Positions 44,214 through 55,300 of a DNA stretch of 64,000 nucleotides are shown here, one piece after another. The position numbers and the translations under genes were made by a program. This stretch comes from Helianthus annuus (taxonomy: Eukaryota; Streptophyta; Magnoliopsida; Asterales; Asteraceae): assembly GCF_002127325.2 (NCBI RefSeq), contig NC_035434.2, forward strand, positions 76,825,343 to 76,889,342, in the 5' to 3' direction. Position 1 is the first letter of the stretch; every line of letters starts with the position of its first letter. The notes beneath the pieces were generated by a model. The model did not search any database and had not been told where the DNA came from. It saw nothing but the letters and a program-made list of their open reading frames with translations.

Positions 44214-44951
44214 TTATTCTCTCGTTTTCGAACACCAAAAGCATTAATAAGTGATAGAGGTACCCATTTTTGTAACCATCAACTTGAAAAAATTTTAACA
44301 AGGTATGGGGTCTATCACCGGGTCTCAGCAGCATATCACCCTCAAACAAACGGACAAGCCAAAGTGACTAATAGAGGTTTAAAAAGAATACTTTAAAAAA
44401 CCGTAGGTTAAATAAAAAGGAATAGGCCGATAAATTAGACGACGCTTTATGGGCTTTTCGAATAGCGTATAAAACAACAATAGGTACAACCCCATATAAG
44501 CTTGTCTATGAAAAAAATGTCACATGCTGGTAGAAATAGCACACAAAGCCTACTGGGCAATTAAAAACGTAAACTTAGACTTAGAAATTGCCGGTAAAAA
44601 TCGATTTTGCCAATTAAATGAATTAGACGAATTAAGGAATTATGCATACTCTAACTCCGAAATTTATAAGGAAAGAATGAAAAATTTGCACGATAAACAC
44701 ATTAAAGCTAATGAATTTCGGGTAGGAGATCAAGTTCTATTGTTTAATTCACGACTTCGATTTTTTCCAGGTAAATTAAAGTCTACGTGGTCAGGACCTT
44801 TTCCATCACCCACATTTTTCCGCACGTTGCAATTGAAATTAAATCTCGGAATGGAATTCCATTCAAAGTCGATGGCCAACGGCTAAAGCTCTATCAAGGA
44901 TCTATTGAGGATGAGGATGAAGAAATCTCGCTGCAAGCAGCCGAAGAATGA
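44214..44951 (+). pseudogene. Integrase C-terminal half of body C
   Basis: After the stop the frame continues with ISDRGTHF (second catalytic Asp) and AAYHPQTNGQAKVTNR. The position of the catalytic Glu is Lys (AAA at 44361-44363). Shifts and stops follow at 44395-44520. Then [20 protein letters not shown] and [15 protein letters not shown] are open, with one more shift near 44800. Homologous to 4244-4633. Confidence 0.7.
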
Positions 44952-45785
44952 AACGAAGGTTCAAGCATCAACATCATACCTTGTAACTTACGAACATCGG
45001 GAAAACATCTAAATTGGTAAGATTTCTAAAACCAAGTTTCGGGAAATAGGGTACTCACACAAGCACTAAAAAATAATAATAATTAATTTTTGCCCGCCCA
45101 CGGGGCCGTGTCCGCGCAACTGTCAGGGATAAAACCCCTTTTTTTTCATTCTTTCATTTCAACACGCCTCGTTTCCCCAAAACTCTCTGGTTCCGGCGAA
45201 ATTTTCTGCAGATTTCAACATTCCCCCGTCTTCTAACAACGTCAAGGTATGATTCTATCATCATAATTAGTTAGTTTAGGCACTTGCATGTAGTTTAACA
45301 TCAAAATTTTGGGGAAAATCTAGGGTTCTTCAATTTGAAACGAATCAAACCTCAAATTTTTGCTTAGACCTGTTAGCATTAGTATAGATACATGTTATAG
45401 GAAGTAAATCAACTTGTATTGTTTGTATATTTTCCCGATTTCTCACAAAAACCTCAAACCCTTGTTTTTTAACTGAAAAAAGATGAAATTGAAGGGGTAA
45501 ACGGTTTGTTTAGGGAAAACGGCACTTGGGGTTTCATTTTCAGGGAAACCGCACCTACTAGACCAAAAAATTTTCAAGTTTTCGGGACCGGGTCGAAAAA
45601 TGGGATTTTTGGGAAACAGACACCTGGACACGGGGTCGTGCTCAGCGAGCACGGGGGCGTGTCCAGCTAATTTCAGGCGAACATGGGGTGTATCCGCTGA
45701 ACACAGGGTCGTGTTCAGATGACTGTTTTCAGTTTTCTTCGAAAATTTCACTGTTTTGTGCTAATTGTTTGGTGTTTTCTTTCAG
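44952..45785 (+). other. Spacer between pol and ORF3 of body C
   Basis: No gene seen. GC-rich units lie at 45098-45112 and 45628-45720. It ends with GGTGTTTTCTTTCAG immediately before the ORF3 ATG. Homologous to 4634-5428. Confidence 0.65.
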
Positions 45786-46946
45786 ATGGCTAAGAAACTT
45801 ACCAGATGCAACGCAAGTGAGTTGGCTGCTCATGCGCGGTATGAGGTGCTAAGAACTCGGCCCGAGGAAAATCACCGACAAGTGTGCATGGACACTCTTG
45901 AAGCAGTGAACCAAATAGACCGCTTCAACAACATTGTTACCGGCCCACTACGAGCAGCTCTTTGCACTCGGCTTCACTACGTGCATGAATATAACATGGA
46001 ATTTTACAACACGTTTGTCTTCAAGACAAGAGCGGGTCCGTTTGACAATGAGGGGGTAGAGTTCTGTTGTGCAGGGGTCATGTACTCGATCTCAATCGCA
46101 CAATTTGGGGTAATTATCGGGTTATACTTGGAAGAGGATGCTGGAGAGGAAGAGAACACCGATGGTCTCTGCGAGCTTCCAGAAAATCAACGCCAAGCTG
46201 CTTGGGCTCAGATCGGGGAGGGCCACTATAACCCAAGCCGAATTAAGAGCACAATGTTAAGGGACCCTCTCTACCGCTACATCCACAGGGTCCTCAGCTA
46301 CTCTCTCTGCCAGAGACACGACAGTGGTGGTGTTGTAGGGTTGCGTGATCTGCTAGTCCTCCATTGCATTCACAACCGTGTCAACCTCGATGTTCTATAC
46401 CTGCTACTCCGTAACATGCACTTGAACCAACTTGCTACTCCCCCGACTCCTATCCTTTTTGGAGGGTGGATTTACCGCCTTTTCAAACACTTTGTGCCAA
46501 GGATGCCGAGGTCCTTTCAAAAGGGCCTGTGGTCGGGAAAAGTGGACATGGTCATTTGCCGCTCCATGAACTTAATCAACGAAGCGGATGACGGGACGAT
46601 CAGATTTCAAACAGTTCAAGGGCATGCATGGAACCCTCAAGAAGCTCTCATCCTACACGCTCCACATATCCGTCCTCCTCCCCAGTACCACTACCAGCCC
46701 CAGGGTGATCCGGGTCAATCGTCCTCTTAAGGAGGTGGTTTTCCTAACTTTCAAAGCTTACATGATTTATTGTAGGAAAATCTTATGTGCACCAGGAACA
46801 CCTACAACATGGCCAGCAACACATATGCCCGGGTCGGAGTGATAGAAAGAAATATCTCCGACATGCAGGATGATATTGGGAACATCCAGGAGTATATGGC
46901 GGGCCACGGAGGGGATGATGATGATGAAGATGGGGACATGGATTAA
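45786..46946 (+). pseudogene. ORF3 of body C, two nonsense codons
   Basis: ATG at 45786 (MAKKLTRCNASELAAHARYE), natural end TAA at 46944-46946 in the same frame, 387 codons in all. TAA at 46728-46730 replaces CAA (present in A and B) and TAG at 46773-46775 replaces CAG, so the product would lose the last 72 residues. The rest is intact and close to B. Neither nonsense codon disturbs the FDNEGVEFCCAG and YSISIAQFG motifs. Confidence 0.8.
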
Positions 46947-48841
46947 GCGGGAGGAGTTGGAGGTAGCATCACACGGTTGAAGGTTTAACAGGTTAACCCT
47001 TTATCTCTCAAAAACAATTTCGTGGCCTGCGTGCCACTTGTTGAACAATTTACTTCTCTTAACACTTTTTAATTTTCTGCATTTCTTTTTTTTTATTTTG
47101 TGATGTGGAGGATGAAACTTTGGCAAATTAGGATGTTTGTTATTGTTTGGTGTGGTATTTATTAGTAAAATAGGTAGCTACGAGGCTTAAAGCACTAAAT
47201 ATTCATGCTACTAAAGCCGGGACAACAGAACCGAAAGCCGAAACCTGTTTTAAATGATTGCAGATTGTCCACACGGGGTCGTGCCCACTCGGCACGCCCC
47301 CATGTCCACCGCCCAGACCTGTTGTTTGTCTAATTTATGCATATTTTTGCCCAACACGGGGTCGTGTTCACCAGACACGCCCCCGTGTCCACCTTCTGTA
47401 AGTTCTCGTTACTGACAATCTGACCACGGGGCCATGCTCATCCGATACGGGGCCGTGTCCAGATGCCCAGTAACATAAAATTTTTGTTTTAACACACCTG
47501 TTTACACATTCAATCAACCTAAAAACTTATTTTTGGGACACATTGAGGACAATGTGTAATTTAAGTGTGGGGGGATGCTAAAACTTTGAATTTTGCAAGT
47601 CCTACTTACAAGCCTTACACAAAACTCTATTGGAACCGCTAAACACCCAAAATTTTTTCAAAAACTTTTCATTTTTTTACTTGTCTTGGTTTAAGTTGGG
47701 AATAACAAGTTCTAAAAAGGTTATATTTTTACAAATTTACAACCGATAGCATCATGATAAAAAGAACCAACATAAGAAAATTATGAAACGGCATGACAAA
47801 TCTAGTTAAAATTTGATTATATATACTTTATCACATTATAAACCCATTCCAACAAAAAGTGAGTTTTGATCCTTTATTGAGCATATAAATACACATCTTT
47901 AAAATAATGCTCATCTTTCGTTTCTTGTGTGAATAGCCGCTTGGTTTCTTACGACTCTAGAACTTGACATGACAATACATTCCCGGTTCTTACCAACTTA
48001 AACCCAAGTAAGTAAATGATGGAGGCATTAGGACTAACCCCTTTTTCTTTCAACACCATTATTTTTTCTTTTTTTTTACCACCTACCCAAAATCCCCCTA
48101 GTTAACCCCTTTGAGCCTAAACCTTTTCATTTCTAATCCCACAAAACAAACACCCTTTACCCACCAAAAAAACCCTTTTTCATTTTAAACACTTTATTTT
48201 AGTAAAAATCTCGGTCTTCATGTGATATTCCTTATAAAACAATTTTTTTTTAAGTCTAGCAATAAACAAACAAGTTTCTCAAAAGAAACTTTTGTTTGAA
48301 AATGCTTCGTTTGAATAAAAAGTCACAAAAACAAAATGTTTTACGATGACCGACGCTTTTTACGCCTTTCGCCATTTTCTACTAACCACTAACCCAAAAC
48401 CACCTACCTTTAACCCAAGCCTAACCCTTCCCCAAGTCCTCTTGATATTTACAAAGGTTTTTAGTTAAATAGGAGGAGGATTGATTGCTTGGCAAGCATA
48501 TGGTAGAAATAAGTTCCATGCCGGTCTCGAGTGTTTCACAAAAATACATTTTCGGCCGAGTGTTGAGTGATCTCCCGTGAGGTATGTGAACTTGTATATA
48601 AATGGAATTTTAAAGAGGTATGTTATGCCCAAACAAGTAATTTCTCTTATGAAACGTTCTAAATAAATCATAACGAATAGGATTGTAAATAGCATAAAAA
48701 TAAAACCTAATAAAGATCTTGGAATCCCGACACTCAAGACAATCCCAAAAACTTCTCTTCTACCCATTCCATTTGGGTGTGTAAGCCACATTATAAAGAG
48801 TTTTGCTTGAGGACAAGCAAAGATTCAAGTATGGGGGTATT
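46947..48841 (+). other. Long 3' untranslated tract of body C
   Basis: Homologous to 6545-8444. The internal hairpin/G-run module is at 47540-47574, the LTR-adjacent one at 48802-48838. GC-rich units lie at 47270-47462. No gene seen. Confidence 0.7.
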
Positions 48842-50590
48842 TGATGTGTGTAAAATGCAACATATAAATTACATCAAATGAGGCATAAAACTAACCCTTT
48901 TTAGTACTAATGTTGGAAAAAGTGTGCTTTTGTCTACCTTTTGTATTTTCAGGATTAAATGAGCGTAAATGAACAAAAGAAGCAAATATGCAACAAAATC
49001 CAACATAATTACAAGAAAAGGAATAAACGTGGCATGCCTGACCCCTCGATAGCATCTTCCCAAGCAAAAACAAGAGATCAGAAGGTTGAACACGCCCCGT
49101 GCCCAGCGGACATGGGGGCGTGCTCAAGTGTCTGCAGAAAAGATAAAGTTGTAGAAGCTTCTATTTCCCAACACGGGGGCGTGCCCAGCTCAACACGGCC
49201 GTGGTCAATGCTAAGATTCGCAGAATCCAAGCAAACCTTGATAGTACAAATACGCTTCTGCACACGGTGGCGTGCCCAGCGGACACAGGGGCGTGTGGAG
49301 CTAATGCAGACAAATTACAATTAATGAAGAAAGAGAAAGTGGATGGACACGGGGCCATGCCCAATGAACACGGGGTCGTGTCCGGGCTTCTGTGCAGGCT
49401 ATAAATAGAGGTGCTTGGTTCACTTCAAAAGCATTCCTTGGCAAACCACCTCTCTCCCACTTCACCCACACTCCACCACCATCACAACACCCTCATCCAC
49501 CACCATCATCCATCATAGAGTGTGTGTCGTAGTCTCGGGATCCTAGATTGATAGTAAGAGTTCTTGACAATCAAAGGCCATGTTTGCCTAAGTCTCTTAC
49601 ATCACTTGGTGAAGTCAAGCATTTAGTGTAATACTTTTGTTTTTTAATCTTTTCGCACTTTTTATTTGGTTTTGTATTAATGACTTTAATAACTAGTTTC
49701 TTATGTTGAAGGTGAAACTTCCTTATCATTTGTCCATGGTGTCTTGGCGTTATTTTACTGTCTATATAAAATAAAAGATTTACACCATTCATATCTCTAC
49801 GGTCTATATAGAGATATGTTGGCAACCTGGTCAGGGGTTAAGGGAATGGTTTGGTAAGGTTCTTGCCTTGTTCAGTGTATAGATCATTCAAGGACCTGGG
49901 TCAAGCTTACTAGGACCTCCTTCAATACCCACTGGTATTGGATGGCGGGGGTGCGAATGGCTTGATCCCCTCATATGTAAACTACTATTAATACATTAAC
50001 TCGGCTACTTGGGATTGTATCCCTGCTGACTCAAACCACTTAGCCGAGGGTAACGTCACCTTCAAAAGAGGGGCCTACCACATTACGCATTAATAACTTA
50101 ATTAATTATCTTTCAATAATCCAACCCTTTAGGATTGTATCCTTGCTGACTCAAACTACTGAGTTGAGGGTAACATTAACTTCAAAAGTGGGGCCTACTA
50201 CTATAACTAAGATAATCTCTTAAAAAGTGCAAAAATGTGAAAAATATCAAAGGTTACACTAAAGGCGAGTCGGATCCAAGTGATTCATCTTGTCTATCTG
50301 TTTTATTTTATTTTTATTTTCAGCATTTTTAGTTTTTATTTTCATGTTAGTACCTTTTTCTAAACTTTTGATTTGATTAGACGTTGAGGATAAACCGGTA
50401 CTAAAAGCTCTTGTGTCCTTGGACGACCTCCGTATCTTACCAACGCTATACTACACTCACGATGGGTGCAGTTGCCCATATGTGTGTTTAGTGTTAGTAA
50501 AATATCGTGTTTTATAAATTTAAAACTTGACTAAAGTGTTAACAAGGGCTAAAAATATATACAAAATTATATAACACACCGCACACATCA
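48842..50590 (+). repeat. LTR3 of the tandem (1749 bp)
   Basis: TGATGTGTG...CACACATCA. TATAAATA lies at 49400-49407 and the tRNA-Asp-complementary segment at 50436-50454. It is followed directly by the resumed solo LTR sequence GTGTCGCGGGG. Confidence 0.85.
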
Positions 50591-50624
50591 GTGTCGCGGG
50601 GTGCGACGGAGTGTGCGACCAGCC

Positions 50625-50632
50625 TATAAAAG
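50625..50632 (+). promoter_or_regulatory. TATA box of the solo LTR
   Basis: TATAAAAG lies about 18 bp after GTCGCGGGGTGCGAC (50593-50607). The tandem B-C inserted just upstream of this promoter. Confidence 0.6.
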
Positions 50633-51720
50633 GGGGGCTCGAGCTCATTTGACAACTGTTCATTTCTCGAATTCTCTCTCAATTTCTGAATAGCAATTAT
50701 AATACCCGGGCATAATACCCACTATAAAGCGAAGCTCTACCTCGTTGTAAGTATTATAACCCTGTTGTTACCCTACACGATCAATTTAGGGCTCCGTAAC
50801 GCATGTCAGGGCTCTGCCCGACTCAGGCGTTGGAGTTCTGTCGCGTGTGTACACCCGATTGATTTAGGATTCTGTAATGCATGTCGGCTCTGCCCGACTC
50901 AGTCATTGGAATTCTGTCTCGAGTTGTACGGTTAATGTGATTTGGGTTATTTTACTAACACGTGTGCATTGTTTAATTTTAATAGATAATAACCAGGAGA
51001 ATGACCAGGAAGCTTTAGTATTACCTAAGTCAACAAAGTGAGTATATCTGCTTTTTGCCACCTTTTTATAAATCCTTTTGTGAGTCAAAAATGTTTTACC
51101 AAAACCTCAATTATTTTAAATTACACTTAACAGTAATTGAGTATTTGTGATTCTACAATTACTGCCGGTATGTTGGGGTTTTGTATACAAAATGTGGAAA
51201 ACGTTACCGTTGGACAAAGAGTTAGCCAATGGGTAATATGACCCACAAGTCAGGTGTTGATAGTACTGATTGAGTAATTGGATAGATATAAGCAAATGTA
51301 ATTGTGGATGCCCTCAATATTGTAAAGTGATAAAAATTGTTTTGATTAAACTGGGATGCACTCGCCAGTATTTCTTGCTGATAAAATGTTTCTAAAACGC
51401 GTTTAAGGTAACACAATGTGAAATCCAAATAGAAGCTAGCTGGAGAGCAATGAAGGCTTGGAAAAGTGGCTATAAAAGTTACCTAAATAAAAAGGAGTTT
51501 TTTTTTTCGATAATTAGGGTTTATCCCTATAATTGTACTGTCAAATGAACTTGGGTTTCATCCCAAAGATTTGTTATAAAAATTTGGTGTTTTACTCTGA
51601 TAAACATATTTCCTAACTACGGTCCTGATGTCTCATTTCCGCTGCCAAATTAATAAACACCGATACCACTGATACTGTCCTCGCGGCGCCCGCTCCCGGG
51701 TGGGGTTGGGGGCTGCGACA

Positions 51721-51822
51721 AAAATTTAGAAAGGGACATTCTAAATCTTAATGGAATCCGCCACATAATTGGCACCATTCACCGTAAGAGTGGCGAGGGT
51801 AAAAGTAATCATTAACATCCAT
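51721..51822 (-). pseudogene. Gag-like ORF of element D, upstream part with zinc knuckle
   Basis: ATG at 51822-51820 (minus). The short N-terminus leads to WCQLCGGFH, then TAA (51748-51750), then DLEC in the same frame: a C-x2-C-x3-H-x4-C knuckle with a stop inside it. The frame reaches the AAAAT duplication at 51721-51725 and resumes exactly in frame at 33173, which dates the solo LTR insertion after this ORF was in place. Confidence 0.65.
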
Positions 51823-52148
51823 ATTCGTCGGATGAGGTTTTGACCGTCAGGATCAAACGGTCATGTTTTCTAGAAATTGTTAATAGACACGTCCCCGTGT
51901 GGGTGTCACACAACCCCGTCTTGCAGCTTCTGTCTGGCAGAAAATAGAGTTTTATGTTACTAGAATGAGGCACGGTCCCGTGTGTGATTAGGCATGGCCC
52001 CGTTCTGAATCTGCAGAAAGTAGAGAAAATGCAAAAAAAAGAAGAAAAAACTAAAAAGAAAAATAACGAAGATTAACAATGATTAGGCCGTTGATTTTAA
52101 ACTTTTTAAAATCCTTGTGTCCATAGCAACGGCGCCAAAAATTTGACA
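51823..52148 (-). other. Leader and primer site of element D
   Basis: The primer site at 52120-52137 reads TGGCGCCGTTGCTATGGA on the minus strand, matching the tRNA-Asp site except in the CCGG part. The leader has GC-rich units at 51889-51920 and 51965-52010. No other gene. Confidence 0.7.
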
Positions 52149-53540
52149 TGATGCGAGCGTGGTATAATTTTAAGATATTTTTAAGCACTTTTACTCGTTT
52201 ATCAAGCTTTAAATTTATAAAACACGATATAACACAGTCACTCTCTTTTGGAGGCAACGCTACCCTCAGCCATATTGGTCTTAGTCAGCAGGGATATAGT
52301 CCCGCAAGGCTGAAATATTGAAAGATAATTAAGTAAGTTATTAATGCAAAATGTGGCATGCTCCTCTTTTGGAGGCCACGCTACCCTCGGCCATATTGGT
52401 CTGAGTCAGCAGGGATAAAGTCCTGCAGGCTGGTTTAATGTTTTTATAGCAATTTATTTATATGGGATTCAAACCGTTCTTACTTCCCCTGATTTGATGC
52501 TATCTGCCTCAAGAAAAGTTCTAATAAGCTTGAATTAAGTCCTCGCAGGATCTATACACTAAACGAGGCGAGAATTTTACCCAAACCACCCTTCTAACCC
52601 ACTTCCAGGCAGTTAACGCGCTTTATATAGACCGTAAAGACACGAATGAGTGAATCAACAAAACATGAAGTGATGATAGAATTGATTAAGTAAAGTCCAC
52701 CTTCAATATAAAAACTAGTTATTAGAGTCATTAATACAAACCCATATAAAAAGTTACCAACGCTTGGAAATCAAAAGTAATACATAAAAGATTTGTCTTC
52801 ACCAAGTGATGTAAGAGATTAGCCAAGCATGGCCTTTGTTTGACAAAACTCTTACTATCGATCATGGATCCCAATACTACTACACACTCTAAAGATGGAT
52901 GATGGAGGAATGTGGTGGATAATGGTGGTATTGTGGTGGTGGAGTGGTGGCAGGTGTGAAAGAAGTGGTTTGCCAAGAGATAGATTACAAATGAACCAAG
53001 CACCCCTATTTATAGTTGGACACATGCCTTTCACACAACCTCGTGTCCAAGGGGCACGACCCCATTTCTTCTTCTTCTCTGTCTTCATTAAATGAGTTGT
53101 GTCAGTTCGTATGCTCACATGGCCCCGTGTGTTAGAGGAACGGCCCCGTGGTCTTGTGCTTGCTGTACTATAAGAGATTTTGCATATCTGGGAGTTGACC
53201 ACGACCCCTATCCATAGGACATGGCTCTGTGTCTCTTGTCTGCTTCTGTTTGTCTTTTCTTCATAGACTCTAGAGTGGGGCACGACCCCATGCTTGTCTT
53301 CTGTTTTGTTGTTTTTGGTTTTGGGGTGAATCTTGGAGGGTCGGTATGATTTGTCAACTTCCCTTCTTTTGTATTTATGTTGGTTTTTGCTGTTAATTTG
53401 TTCTTTTTGTACATTTAAGCTCTTTTAATCCTGAAAATCAAAAGTATACAAAGAAACACATTTTTTCCAACATTAGTACATAAAGGGTTGATTTTATACC
53501 TTATTTGATATAATTTATATGTTGCATTTTGCGCATATCA
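52149..53540 (-). repeat. 5' LTR of element D, internally deleted (1392 bp)
   Basis: Pairs with 27835-29515. A segment of about 297 bp (27929-28225 in the partner) is missing at 52241-52245, with CTCT at the joint. The loss removes the tRNA-Asp-like segment. TATA at 53007-53014. Confidence 0.8.
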
Positions 53541-53545
53541 TGGAG

Positions 53546-55300
53546 AAACACTTGTTGTTTGAAGGAGGTAATCTTTGACGACTTTGATCTTTTCTTGTGT
53601 GTGTTTGTACCTTGCTTCAATCATAATCCTGATCATCTCTATAGCATATTGTTAGTGGCATCAGCATACTGCTTTGTGAGTTGGAGATAGGGTTGTGCAT
53701 GAGACCATATCTTCTCTGCAAGTTCAACATTTTTTGGTGGAGTTCAATAGTTTCGACCAGAATGGTCACCATTTCTTTGATTTGATCAATTGAGGATTCC
53801 ATTTTGTTACTCTTTCAATCTCTCTCTCTCTATATATATCAATTCTTGATATCTTAACCTAGCACCTAAATTAATAGGATCATCTGAATTCCCACCAAAG
53901 GTGGTTGTATTTGGTTTTGAACCAAATGCCCCTAGTTCTTAGTTCTAGGGACTTCAAACTTATAGAGAGTGTAAGGTTATAGACTCAATAGTTGTTGCCT
54001 TCAAAGAGGTCTTAGCTATGTAACTAATATCCAATTGTGAGACTGTTGTCCCAACAGTTGTAGTGGTTGCCTCACTTGAAAAAACCTGCAAGTGTCACTT
54101 GCGACACAAGAGGTGTACCGGTTTACCCTCCTCTAGTTGTGGGTTAGCAATGATCCCTAGACTTGGCCTGGTCACATGTGGGGGCATACCCTCAGTAATT
54201 GGTGATAAAGAGGAACTAGCGGTGTTGAAGCCAGTTTTGTCAATTACATCAAGCATTGGTTTCATTGTGGTGTGTATATATGTGGGAGGAGGAATAGAAA
54301 AAGAGTCAACCCTAGGAGGAGGGCTTGAGTATAGATGTTCAAGTGAATCGTCAAACTATGTATTTGGATAGGTGGAGATGTTTGCATCTGTTGTGAGGAA
54401 GTGACAACAGATGTTAGCTGCATTTATGTTACAGTGGGCTCCTCTGGCATCTCAACCTTCAGAGTTAACTTTTTTGCTTGTTTGGCTTTTCAGATCGGAA
54501 TGGCTTTTGTGGATTTTGTTGATGTGAGTACCATAGTGGGGGCTTGTGCAATGTGGGCCTCAGGAGTAGTGGGCTCGGTAATAAAGGTTGTAACCTTTGT
54601 TTAAACATTTTATTCGTCAGCATTTTCTTGACCTTAACTGGTTATCATGTGAGTAAAAGTTTCATTTGAAAGATTGTTTATCTTAAGTACTTTACACTAT
54701 TCAAAAGTGTTTTGAGCTAAAACCTTTTGCAGGTAAAAGCTAAGTAGCATTGGATATAAGATGAAGGCTCTAGTAGTACCTTTCTTAATGGCCTTCACAT
54801 TTGCTACCATGTTCATAAACAGTGTTTAGGATAGCTTATAATTTGCATTTGTCAAAATAGCATATCCTAAATACTGAGTTTTTTAAGGTATTTCATTAAA
54901 AGAGGTGATTTTTGCTGACACGCATATCAGGAGGTATGGAAAAAGAATTTCATTTCTGGTGGAAAGTGAGGTTTTAAAATTGCTGCTCCCACCAGTTGTG
55001 CATCATACCCTCTTTCAATGAACTCATTTTGAAGATCATTTTTTGAGAAAGTATCCATACATGCCTCATCTTTAAGGTTGAAAGTGGTGGATATGGATTG
55101 TGGATTGATCTGGATGTCTACACCATCGACGTTTGAGATAACTGTAGAAGGCTTTTTATCTCAAAGTAGAACTACTGAGTTTGCCCAAAACTTTTTCAGT
55201 GTATCAACGTAGATGGGTACATCTGCAATCAAAATATTGTCATGTTTGACAAGATATGGTAGATAGTTTTGTGAAGATTTAAGTGTGAGTTCCATTTTGA
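53546..55300 (-). pseudogene. N-terminal part of element E accessory ORF
   Basis: From about 55296 on the minus strand: ELTLKSSQNYLPYLVKHDNI, VPIYVDTLKKFWANSVVLL then a stop, a block with FNLKDEACMDTFSKNDLQNE and IERGYDAQLVG, then SAKITSFNE, MVANVKAIKKGTTRAFILYP, followed by Thr/Pro-rich sequence (54600-54050). I recall similar proteins annotated, under unrelated names, beside Copia elements in Tanacetum and relatives. Function unknown. It is full of stops and is interrupted by element D. Confidence 0.5.

Larger units (their letters stand above)
33479..50590 (+). mobile_element. Three-LTR tandem of two Athila-type bodies (B and C)
   Basis: LTR1 33479-35235, body B 35236-38633, LTR2 38634-40367, body C 40368-48841, LTR3 48842-50590. 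LTR2 serves as 3' end of B and 5' end of C: it is followed at once by a primer site. The flanks GGCGT and GTGTC do not form a clean 5-bp duplication (GCGT/GTGT match with one change). The likely origin is recombination between LTRs of related copies. Confidence 0.8.
33179..51720 (+). repeat. Solo LTR, Tekay/chromovirus-like, interrupted by the B-C tandem
   Basis: The outer parts are 33179-33478 and 50591-51720 (about 1.43 kb together). It begins TATAACGACCCTC and ends GGGGGCTGCGACA. A perfect duplication AAAAT lies on both sides (33174-33178, 51721-51725). TATAAAAG lies at 50625-50632, preceded by GTCGCGGGGTGCGAC. No internal region is present, so it is a solo LTR left by LTR-LTR recombination. 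The Tekay assignment rests on end sequence style only. The orientation (+) follows the TATA. Confidence 0.75.
27835..53540 (-). mobile_element. Athila-type element 'D', minus strand, without pol
   Basis: The LTRs (52149-53540 and 27835-29515) have ends TGATATGCG and CATCA. A decayed tRNA-Asp primer site lies at 52120-52137. Flanks TGAAG (27830-27834) and TGGAG (53541-53545) are a target duplication with one change. Its own interior is about 4.1 kb (52148-51721 and 33178-29516): a gag-like ORF, a spacer, a 149-codon ORF and the untranslated tract. The other 18.5 kb is a later solo LTR and its contents. Pol is absent, so it would need help in trans. Confidence 0.8.

Noticed and set aside
54063..54604. 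Plus-strand ORFs of 102 and 67 codons
   Set aside because: The minus strand here reads as the Thr/Pro-rich part of the element E accessory ORF; the plus-strand ORFs are shadows.
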